Source: a bacterium (GTDB lineage: Bacteria; Coprothermobacterota; Coprothermobacteria; Coprothermobacterales; JAADFF01). Taken from it: DNA of 8,661 bases. Each line of letters opens with the position of its first letter. The stretch's first letter is position 1. The notes under the pieces were generated by a model that was not told where the DNA came from, did not search any database, and worked only from the letters and a program-made list of their open reading frames with translations. The stretch is taken from contig JAMORD010000075.1 in NCBI GenBank assembly GCA_027063755.1, positions 1 through 8,661 of the forward strand, written 5' to 3'. The translations under genes and the position numbers were made by a program. Shown here in pieces: positions 1 through 5,983 of this stretch.

Positions 1-993
1 GCCATAGCTGTTTCAAGTTGTACTGCTGCGCTTCACCTGGCGATGCTTGCTTTGGGTTTGCATGAGGGTGATGAAGTTATAGTACCGTCTTTGACATTTG
101 TAGCCACTGTTAATGCTGTTCGTTATGTTGGTGCGACTCCGGTATTTGCCGATATAGTGTCGGAAGAAGATCTTACGATAGATTCTGGAGACATAGAAAG
201 AAAAATTACCGATAAGACGAAAGCTATAGTTGTTATGCATTATGCAGGTTTTCCTGTAGACATGAATAGGATTATGGAAATAGCTAACAAATATGGCCTC
301 TATGTAGTGGAGGATGCTGCCCATGCTCCCCTAAGTTATTTAAATGGTAAGCATCTGGGAACATTTGGAGATATTGGTGCATTTAGTTTCTTCTCCAATA
401 AGAATATGACTACAGCTGAAGGTGGCATGGTAGTTACAGACAATGAAGAAATTGCGGAAAAGGTTAGACTTCTTAGATCTCACGGTATGACGACGCTATC
501 GTTTGATAGATATAAAGGGCATGCCTCTTCTTATGATGTAGTAGTGCTGGGGTATAACTATAGACTTGATGATATTAGGGCAGCTCTTGGACTGGTTCAG
601 TTAGAAAAACTTGAAGATGGTGTGAATCGGCGTAGAAAACTTGTTGAAAAATACAGAGAATTGCTTGCAGATGATAAAAGGATAGTGGTACCGTTTGCGG
701 GAAAGGATGCTCTTTCTTCTCATTATATATTTGTAGTTGTTATCAAGGGAATAGATTCTGCCAGGAGAAATCAAATCAGAACACTACTGGCTGATAGATA
801 CAAGATTCAAACTAGTGTTCATTATCCACCAGTGCATAAGTTTTCTATATATCGTGAGTTTACTACATCGCTTCCCAAAACAGAAAGAGTTTCAGATTCA
901 CTTATTACTCTGCCACTTTATGACAATATGTCTTTTGAGGATGTGGAATATGTAATTTCGTCTCTTAAAAGGGTTTTAGATGAGGTGGTGTAA
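1..993 (+). CDS. DegT/DnrJ/EryC1/StrS-family PLP-dependent sugar aminotransferase (5' partial)
   Basis: Family members transfer an amino group, usually from glutamate, to a 4-keto (sometimes 3-keto) nucleotide sugar in the cytoplasm. The frame is open from base 1, and residues before the first ATG at 43 already match the family (AIAVSSCTAALHLA), so the gene is cut by the window edge. Of a usual ~370-390 residues, 330 are visible. Motifs in order are the EDAAHA segment, whose Asp contacts the PLP pyridine nitrogen; the Schiff-base lysine in FFSNKNMTTAEGG (codon 400-402); the GYNYRLDDIRAALG motif; and a C-terminal SVHYPPVHKF substrate-site segment. It abuts the deacetylase start with no gap, so it heads or continues an operon. 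Context suggests it aminates an intermediate of a nonulosonate or another diamino sugar, as LegC or PseC does. The exact substrate cannot be read from sequence. Family is certain; a LegC-like role is only inferred. Confidence 0.93.
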   Translation, partial: AIAVSSCTAALHLAMLALGLHEGDEVIVPSLTFVATVNAVRYVGATPVFADIVSEEDLTIDSGDIERKITDKTKAIVVMHYAGFPVDMNRIMEIANKYGLYVVEDAAHAPLSYLNGKHLGTFGDIGAFSFFSNKNMTTAEGGMVVTDNEEIAEKVRLLRSHGMTTLSFDRYKGHASSYDVVVLGYNYRLDDIRAALGLVQLEKLEDGVNRRRKLVEKYRELLADDKRIVVPFAGKDALSSHYIFVVVIKGIDSARRNQIRTLLADRYKIQTSVHYPPVHKFSIYREFTTSLPKTERVSDSLITLPLYDNMSFEDVEYVISSLKRVLDEVV

Positions 994-1659
994 ATGTCCA
1001 AGAGGGTTTTTATTATCTCCGCTCATGCCGACGATGAAACATTAGGAATGGGAGGAACAATTTTAAAGCACATTTCTAATGGAGATAAAGTGTATTGGTT
1101 GGTTTTAACACTTCCTTGGAGTCCCAAATGGGATAAAGATTTTATAGATAGACGTGTAGCCGATATAGAAAAGGTGGCTAATGCATATCCTTTTGCAGAT
1201 TATTGGATATGGAATTTTAGAGATAACAGAATGGACGAATATCCAATGGATGAGTATCAGACCAAAATGATAGATCTAATGGAGAATATCAAACCTTCTA
1301 TTATTTATTTTCCCAATCCGTGGGATATGAATTTTGAACATAGGATGGTTACACAAATAGTAGAATTTTCTACAAAGCCACCGTATTCTCCCTATGTTGA
1401 GAAGCTTATAGCTTATGAAATACCATCGGCAACTGAATGGTCCCTCAAGTATTATGGTCAGTTTGCTCCAAATATGTGGGTAGATATAACAGAGTTTATA
1501 GATAGAAAACTTGAGATCGTATCTTTGTACTCTACCGAACTAAAGAGCTTCCCTCACTCTCGGTCAAAGGAGTATATCTTGTCTCTTGCAAAGGTGCGTG
1601 GTGGAGAGGCATTTATGGAATATGCAGAGGCATTCTGTGTGCTGAGAGAGAGGTGGTAG
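994..1659 (+). CDS. PIG-L/LmbE-family zinc-dependent N-deacetylase
   Basis: PIG-L enzymes remove the N-acetyl group from GlcNAc-type sugars or conjugates (GlcNAc-PI, MshB and BshB substrates). The protein has 221 residues, a normal length. The N-terminal AHADDE motif supplies zinc ligands His11 and Asp14 and general base Asp13 by analogy with MshB. The third ligand is probably His116 in NFEHRMV. A RGGEAFMEYAEAF segment near the C-terminus is typical of the family. No signal peptide or membrane segment is seen, so it is cytosolic. Its ATG follows the aminotransferase TAA directly, and its ribosome site (GAGGTGG, 982-988) lies inside the upstream gene, implying translational coupling. The neighbours suggest it acts on a nucleotide sugar or nonulosonate rather than on a thiol precursor or GPI. 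Family assignment is strong; the substrate is unknown. Confidence 0.92.
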   Translation: MSKRVFIISAHADDETLGMGGTILKHISNGDKVYWLVLTLPWSPKWDKDFIDRRVADIEKVANAYPFADYWIWNFRDNRMDEYPMDEYQTKMIDLMENIKPSIIYFPNPWDMNFEHRMVTQIVEFSTKPPYSPYVEKLIAYEIPSATEWSLKYYGQFAPNMWVDITEFIDRKLEIVSLYSTELKSFPHSRSKEYILSLAKVRGGEAFMEYAEAFCVLRERW

Positions 1660-1663
1660 GTGA

Positions 1664-2281
1664 ATGAAAGATATAGTGATAGTTGGGGCTGGAGAAGGGG
1701 AGATAGTCAAACTTATAGATGACATAAATGCAGAAAAGAAAGAATGGAACATAATAGGTTTTTTAGATGCTAATCCTGAGTTGTGGGGAAAGGAATTGTT
1801 AGGCTATCCCGTTTTGGGGGGAGATGATTTAGCAGAAAAGTACTCATATGCATATTTTGCTATAAATGTTTCTGCTACTCCAGAAATTAGAAGAAGGGTT
1901 TTTCAGAAATATAAAAACTCTAAAATTGCTACTTTGATTCATCCCTCGGTTAATGTAGATTATGTTGAAATTGGTGAGGGAAGTGTTGTGTACCAAGGTG
2001 CTGTTCTTGGTGAGAGAGTAAGATTAGGAGTGGGAGTCTTCTTAAACTATTCTGTTACTGTATGTCATGAAAGTGTTATTGGGTCTTATAGTATATTGGC
2101 TCCAGGTGTTATTATAGCTGGTAGGGTAAATGTGGGAGAGAATGTGTTTATAGGGCTTGGCGCACATATTCGTGATGGCATAAAATTAGGTAATTATTCT
2201 GTCATTGGTATGGGATCAGTTGTAGTTAAAGATGTACCAGATGGGGTAACAGTAGTTGGTAATCCTGCTAAACCCCAATAA
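1664..2281 (+). CDS. NeuD/PglD-type sugar O- or N-acyltransferase (left-handed beta helix)
   Basis: The family transfers acetyl from acetyl-CoA to a sugar amine or hydroxyl (PglD on UDP-4-amino sugars, NeuD on sialic acids). The protein has 205 residues, a full length for the family. Residues 1-50 form a Rossmann-like sugar-nucleotide domain with a GAGEGE loop and GFLDANPELWG. Residues ~92-200 are hexapeptide repeats of the left-handed beta helix, ending in the family-typical VVGNPAKP. His135-Glu136 in VTVCHESVIG align with the catalytic His and following Glu of Campylobacter PglD. Its ATG lies 4 bases after the deacetylase stop, with the ribosome site AGGTGG at 1651-1656 inside that gene. 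In nonulosonate clusters this gene is usually annotated neuD. Here an N-acetyltransferase role at the amine made by the upstream aminotransferase is as likely as O-acetylation. Confidence 0.92.
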   Translation: MKDIVIVGAGEGEIVKLIDDINAEKKEWNIIGFLDANPELWGKELLGYPVLGGDDLAEKYSYAYFAINVSATPEIRRRVFQKYKNSKIATLIHPSVNVDYVEIGEGSVVYQGAVLGERVRLGVGVFLNYSVTVCHESVIGSYSILAPGVIIAGRVNVGENVFIGLGAHIRDGIKLGNYSVIGMGSVVVKDVPDGVTVVGNPAKPQ

Positions 2282-2293
2282 TGTAGATAGGTT

Positions 2294-2301
2294 AGGGGGA
2301 G
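2294..2301 (+). promoter_or_regulatory. Shine-Dalgarno site of the formyltransferase gene
   Basis: The sequence AGGGGGAG lies 5 bases upstream of the ATG at 2307. It decides between this ATG and the in-frame TTG at 2256, which would overlap the acyltransferase gene and has no good site. Confidence 0.75.
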
Positions 2302-2306
2302 AGATT

Positions 2307-3209
2307 ATGTTGAGGGGAAGGGAAGTCGTAGCGTTTGTAGCTAATGATGCTGCTGAATATGCGTTTAAGGAGTTATTGGGTGATGGAGTTATCGATTATG
2401 TTATTACTATAACTCCTGAAATGTCACAAAGGGCAAAAGTTTCTAACTATCTTGATGTTTCTAAGTATAATCCTGCGAATGTGTATTATGCAAAAAAATA
2501 TTCACTAAAATCATCAGAAGATTTAGAATTTTTCTCTTCTAATATCTTTGACATTGGACTTATATTAGGATGGAATCGTTTGATCCCTTCAAAAATTATT
2601 AACACTTTTACTCATGGAATTATTGGTTTCCATGGTACTCCTTTTGGTTTACCTAAGGGAAGAGGTCGTTCTCCCGCAATATGGAGCATTGTATTGGGGT
2701 ATGATACCTATTTTTATCACGCATTTAAAGTACAACCTGGAATTGATGATGGTCCTATATATGTTACAAAGGCTATACGAATTGAATCTTATGATAATAT
2801 TCGTACTTTTTATCTTAAGTTGTCATATGTGTTAAAAGATATGGCTTTAGAGGCGATGGAAAAACTTATCAGTGGATATCAGGGTTTACCACAAGTGGGA
2901 ACTCCGATATACTTTCGCAAAAGGGATGAGAAGGATGGATACATTAGGTGGGAGTTGGGAGCATGGAGAGTTTACAATCTTGTCAGGGCTATTACCCATC
3001 CCTATCCAGGGGCATGGACATGGTATAAAGGAGAAAAAATTAGGATATGGTGGGGAGTGCCTTTTAAGGAAGCAAAGGGTGCTCCAGGAGAAGTAATAGC
3101 TGTGTTTGATGAAGGGTTTTTAGTGGGTTGTGGTGAGGATAGTTTTCTTGTTGTGGAGTATACGGGGAAAAAGCCAGAAGTTGGAGATTATTTGAATGCG
3201 AAAGTTTAG
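2307..3209 (+). CDS. Formyltransferase-family protein, probably sugar N-formyltransferase
   Basis: Members of this fold transfer formyl from N10-formyltetrahydrofolate to an amine: methionyl-tRNA in Fmt, or 4-amino sugars in ArnA, VioF and similar enzymes. The protein has 300 residues. The N-terminal catalytic domain contains GLILGWNRLIP, then GFHGTPFGLPKGRGRSP with catalytic His109, and PGIDDGPI with Asp147, which matches the conserved Asp of the Fmt triad. The Asn of the usual N-x-H motif is Gly107 here. The C-terminal part contains RKRDEKDGYIRW and VRAITHPYPGAW, close to the ArnA/sugar-formyltransferase C-subdomain. A TTG at 2256 is in frame, but the ATG at 2307 has a clear ribosome site and starts right at the Rossmann strand, so it was chosen. 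The gene is 25 bases after the acyltransferase gene and is the last of this run. An Fmt housekeeping role is unlikely given the context. Confidence 0.87.
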   Translation: MLRGREVVAFVANDAAEYAFKELLGDGVIDYVITITPEMSQRAKVSNYLDVSKYNPANVYYAKKYSLKSSEDLEFFSSNIFDIGLILGWNRLIPSKIINTFTHGIIGFHGTPFGLPKGRGRSPAIWSIVLGYDTYFYHAFKVQPGIDDGPIYVTKAIRIESYDNIRTFYLKLSYVLKDMALEAMEKLISGYQGLPQVGTPIYFRKRDEKDGYIRWELGAWRVYNLVRAITHPYPGAWTWYKGEKIRIWWGVPFKEAKGAPGEVIAVFDEGFLVGCGEDSFLVVEYTGKKPEVGDYLNAKV

Positions 3210-3237
3210 ATAAAAGATTCTTAGCGTGTATAGAAAC

Positions 3238-4899
3238 TTATGTGTTTGAATGGATATCCAATAGTATTTCCTGCGATATCCTGTATATTCCCCAAAAGTC
3301 TACTTTATATGAATTTTCAAATAGTTTCTGCCATAGTGCGGTGTTTTCTATGAAAGCTTTTATATTGTGAGGTTTGATATCGTTTATATGTCCTATAAAA
3401 GATGCAATACCTTCATTATCTACAGTCCGGGCATAGGGTATTTGTGTTTGCTTTAGTGCTACTATTGCAGTTGGTATACCTAAAGATATACTTTCAAAAC
3501 ATAAATTTCCGTAGGAACATATAACGGCATCAACTTGCTCTAAAACATCACATATAGAAGGTATATTCTGGTATATTGTAGATTGGTTTTTGAGTTCTTC
3601 TATAAAATCCTGCTTATATAATGGGTTTAGAAATACCATTTTTTCTATTTCAGATGGTAGCATTTCTAAGATCTTTCTTACCCAATTATTTTTTCTCCAG
3701 CCTCCACTGTATATCAGAACTTTCTTTATCTGAGAAGGGGGAGATGTTCTAATATGGCAATATCTTGTTTCGTTAGATATGGGAAGATATGGCATAACCT
3801 TGTTTGAAACAGGTATAAAATATCTGTCAAAGAGATGTTTTTCTTTGATATTTCCTCCGCTAACATAGTAAACTCTATTAGCGATTTGTCTTAGTTTACG
3901 GATTGTTTGTGGGTTGATATACTCAAAATTATATGGATCTTCTGTTACATCATATATGGCTCCATCAAACCTTGTCTCTGGGGATAGTTTATCTGTAATA
4001 TGGAATCCCTTCTTCTCTATTTGTGCCTGTGCTCGCTTATCAAATATGCCGGTCCATGTAATATTGCTAACTTTTTCTTGTAGATATGATGCAAGCTCAA
4101 GTTCTCTTTTTATGTGTCCAAAGCCTATATCGCTCGTACCGCCTGTATATATTAAAATCTTGGTTTTATTCATAGGAGCATATACTGAGGGAAAAGGGGT
4201 ATGTAATCTTGAAAGTTGTTTGGGTATATAACTGTGTTTGTCTAAAAAAGATACGATTTCGTTGTAAGTTGCCTCTGTTCCTAAACCGCTACTGGTGAGT
4301 TTCCTGATAGATTCTAGGTCTTCCTTGTAATCTACTGTTAGAAAGTATAGTCTGTTGGGATTAGCTCTTACATAGACAGTTTTATACTTTTCCGGATGTC
4401 TTTTTATGTAGGGAGTTACATGTTCCCTATCGCTGTCTCGTGTTGCATTTTTTGATGCATCTTTGAGTGTTTTGTATGATATACCTTCAACACTTGTGCC
4501 TGGAAAGTAGCCATAATACCAACCAGTTACAACATAATCGTATTCATTTTCAAGATATTGAATACTGTCTCTAATGGATTCCAGCGTAGTGAAAGGGTTG
4601 TCTGCGGTTACCCTTATTACACCATCTAGTTCAAACTGCTCGGCAGCACTGATGTATCTGCCAAGTACATCGTTTAAACTACCTCTATACACTAATGCAC
4701 CAAAGGATTGGGCAATGTCTTCTACCTTGTTGTCGTCTTCTTGCGTACTTGTGGCTACAATAATAGGTATATTCACTGGTTTTAATCTCTTTATTAAGAA
4801 ACCCAGCAGTGGGGTTTCGTTGTCATCTATGGGTAAGGAAACTTTGCCGGGGAGCCTGCTTGAGCTCATGCGTGCTTGTATAATAATGCCTATTTTCAT
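3238..4899 (-). CDS. Fusion protein: SpsF-type nucleotidylyltransferase + PseG-like domain
   Basis: The protein has 553 residues in two parts. Residues 1-~225 are an SpsF/CMP-KDO-synthetase-like nucleotidylyltransferase: IIIQARMSSSRLPGKV at the N-terminus, RVTADNPF (~96-103) at the metal-binding position, and SDREHVTPYIKRHPE followed by LTVD. Residues ~245-553 resemble PseG, the UDP-diacetamido-trideoxyaltrose hydrolase with a GT-B/MurG-like fold: YTGGTSDIGFGHIKRELELA carries the G-H-x-x-R signature (His262, Arg265), and SYGNLCFESISLGIP (462-476) matches the C-terminal sugar-nucleotide site. In the pseudaminate pathway PseG frees the sugar from UDP, NeuB-type PseI condenses it with PEP, and PseF adds CMP. 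This fusion could supply the two flanking steps, but that is inferred. It overlaps neuB by ATGA and has a GGGAGG site, which fixes the start at 4899 instead of the ATG at 4914. An alternative is a glycosyltransferase role for the C-terminal half. Confidence 0.85.
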   Translation of the reverse strand: MKIGIIIQARMSSSRLPGKVSLPIDDNETPLLGFLIKRLKPVNIPIIVATSTQEDDNKVEDIAQSFGALVYRGSLNDVLGRYISAAEQFELDGVIRVTADNPFTTLESIRDSIQYLENEYDYVVTGWYYGYFPGTSVEGISYKTLKDASKNATRDSDREHVTPYIKRHPEKYKTVYVRANPNRLYFLTVDYKEDLESIRKLTSSGLGTEATYNEIVSFLDKHSYIPKQLSRLHTPFPSVYAPMNKTKILIYTGGTSDIGFGHIKRELELASYLQEKVSNITWTGIFDKRAQAQIEKKGFHITDKLSPETRFDGAIYDVTEDPYNFEYINPQTIRKLRQIANRVYYVSGGNIKEKHLFDRYFIPVSNKVMPYLPISNETRYCHIRTSPPSQIKKVLIYSGGWRKNNWVRKILEMLPSEIEKMVFLNPLYKQDFIEELKNQSTIYQNIPSICDVLEQVDAVICSYGNLCFESISLGIPTAIVALKQTQIPYARTVDNEGIASFIGHINDIKPHNIKAFIENTALWQKLFENSYKVDFWGIYRISQEILLDIHSNT

Positions 4900-5918
4900 A
4901 GCAAATCCTCCCATTGTAGAATGTGCTCATGGGGTACATCTACTTTTAGTGTTCTTCCTATGACATGTTTTACTTCATATGGTGGTATGCCGGTGCCAGG
5001 TCTCTTTAGAGTAATATCTTCCTCTTTTATGACTTCTCCTGCTTTCATATTTCTGTTTATAACGACACTTCTTCGGGCTACTTTGCCTACTTCTATTTCC
5101 TCTTTGCTTAACACTTTCCATGTTTGACCTAATGCAGACCATATCTCATCTGCTGCTTGTCTGAGTATTTTTAATTCGCTAGGGTCCATTGATACTTTTT
5201 GATCTGGTCCTGGTAGATTTTTATCAATAGTAAAGTGTTTTTCTATGATTTGTGCTCCCATAGTGATGGCAGCTATAGGTACATGAATACCTATAGTATG
5301 ATCCGAGTATCCTATAGGAATATGGGGATACATTCTCTTTAAAGTTTCTATGCTCCTCAAATGCACTTTATCTACTGTTGGTGGATAGAGTGATACACAG
5401 TACAACAATGCAATAGGAATATTGAAATCAATAAGACTTTCTATGGCTATATCTATCTCCTTTATTGTGGACATACCAACAGAGAGTATAAGAGGTTTCC
5501 CTTTTTGAGCTATATACCTAATGAATGGTGGATTGCTAAGATCCATACTTGCAATTTTGTAGCCTTTAACATTTAGTTTTGCTAAAAGATCTACATCTTT
5601 TGGGGAGAAAGGAGTGGATAGGAACATTATTCCTTTTTGGTCAGCATGTTCTTTCAGTTCAAACCATTCTTCTTCTGAAAATTCTAATGATTTTAAATCT
5701 TCAAACAGGGTGTTTCTATTCCACCCTTTTTTTGATTTGGCAAAATCCTCTACATAAAACTCTTCAACTGTGAATGTCTGAAATTTGACTATATCAGCAC
5801 CATTTTCTACAGCGGCGTCTATCATTTCTTTAGCCAAAGCAAGGTTTCCATTGTGGTTTATACCTACTTCTGCTATGATAATGGGCTTCTGGTCAATATT
5901 GAAGCCTAAAAAGTTCAT
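4896..5918 (-). CDS. neuB: NeuB-family nonulosonate synthase (LegI/NeuB-like, PEP-condensing)
   Basis: NeuB enzymes condense phosphoenolpyruvate with a six-carbon N-acetylamino sugar (ManNAc or its 2,4-diacetamido-6-deoxy analogues) to give a nine-carbon 2-keto acid in the cytosol. The protein has 340 residues, standard length. The TIM barrel shows AEVGINHNGN (16-25), VKFQTF, FLSTPF, LLYCVSLYPP and GYSDHT. His207 (SDHT) and His228 (EKHFT) match the two metal-binding histidines of meningococcal NeuB. A C-terminal SAF/antifreeze-like domain (~275-340) carries KRPGTGIP. FQTF, FLSTPF and CVSLYP look nearer to LegI/NeuB than to PseI, by memory of these families. The start at 5918 has a strong ribosome site; an in-frame upstream ATG at 6032 would overlap the divergent gene and adds non-family sequence. 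Product could be legionaminic, sialic or a related acid. Confidence 0.95.
   Translation of the reverse strand: MNFLGFNIDQKPIIIAEVGINHNGNLALAKEMIDAAVENGADIVKFQTFTVEEFYVEDFAKSKKGWNRNTLFEDLKSLEFSEEEWFELKEHADQKGIMFLSTPFSPKDVDLLAKLNVKGYKIASMDLSNPPFIRYIAQKGKPLILSVGMSTIKEIDIAIESLIDFNIPIALLYCVSLYPPTVDKVHLRSIETLKRMYPHIPIGYSDHTIGIHVPIAAITMGAQIIEKHFTIDKNLPGPDQKVSMDPSELKILRQAADEIWSALGQTWKVLSKEEIEVGKVARRSVVINRNMKAGEVIKEEDITLKRPGTGIPPYEVKHVIGRTLKVDVPHEHILQWEDLL
4905..4912 (-). promoter_or_regulatory. Shine-Dalgarno site of the SpsF-PseG fusion gene
   Basis: On the minus strand GGGAGGAT ends 5 bases before the ATG at 4899, with 7 bases between the GGAGG core and the ATG. It lies inside the neuB 3' end. The ATG at 4914 would leave this site within the coding region. 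Confidence 0.8.
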
Positions 5919-5922
5919 CTTT

Positions 5923-5930
5923 ATCACCTT
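5923..5930 (-). promoter_or_regulatory. Shine-Dalgarno site of neuB
   Basis: Minus-strand AAGGTGAT lies 4 bases before the ATG at 5918 (AAGG core 8 bases away). It matches the 16S 3' end over eight bases and selects this start over upstream in-frame candidates. Confidence 0.8.
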
Positions 5931-5940
5931 CTTTCTGAGA

Positions 5941-5966
5941 TAATATAGTATGTCATACCTATTATA
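5941..5966. repeat. Imperfect inverted repeat in the divergent spacer (candidate operator)
   Basis: A perfect palindrome GTATGTCATAC (5948-5958, one central base) is flanked by AT-rich arms, TAATATA on the left and CTATTATA on the right, that pair imperfectly with a one-base shift. It overlaps the candidate promoters of both divergent genes. It could be a repressor or activator site; no regulator gene is in the window. Confidence 0.35.
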
Positions 5967-5983
5967 AGGGGTTGATAAGTTGA

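Larger units (their letters stand above)
5919..5983. promoter_or_regulatory. Divergent promoter region between neuB and the CBS-nucleotidyltransferase gene
   Basis: These 65 bases are the only room for promoters of both divergent units. For the + strand, TTATCA (5921-5926) and TATAGT (5944-5949) are separated by 17 bases and would start transcription near 5956, just before the ribosome site AAGGGGTTGAT (5966-5976). For the - strand, a perfect TATAAT lies at 5966-5961 but lacks a good -35 box; weaker TATATT and TATTAT hexamers follow. The -10 elements are guesses by eye in AT-rich DNA. Confidence 0.45.

Noticed and set aside
13-324. Open frames antisense to or out of frame with the main genes (for example 13-324 and 5962-6414 on the minus strand, 3914-4231 and 4574-4963 on the plus strand)
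   Set aside because: They lie wholly or almost wholly within well-supported genes, show no recognisable domain and have low-complexity or implausible composition.
2256-2306. Upstream TTG start of the formyltransferase gene
   Set aside because: It would overlap the acyltransferase gene and lacks a ribosome site, while the ATG at 2307 has AGGGGGAG five bases upstream and begins at the expected first strand of the domain.
3252-3281. Inverted repeat GGATATC...GATATCC with a 16-base loop near the convergent ends
   Set aside because: The 7-bp stem is AT-rich, the loop is long and no T tract follows on either strand, so it does not qualify as a terminator.
4670-4899. Possible frameshift or assembly join producing the two-domain SpsF-PseG protein
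   Set aside because: The frame is continuous through both domains and through the linker around residues 225-245, with no sign of a broken motif, so a genuine fusion is the simpler reading.
4900-4914. ATG at 4914 as the start of the SpsF-PseG fusion
   Set aside because: The extra MGGFA residues come from translating the ribosome site; MKIGIIIQAR from 4899 matches the usual family N-terminus.
5199-5210. NeuB has GPDQ (residues 237-240) where many relatives have GPDH
   Set aside because: The position after GPD varies among NeuB-type enzymes, and both metal-binding histidines (207 and 228) are present, so loss of function is not indicated.
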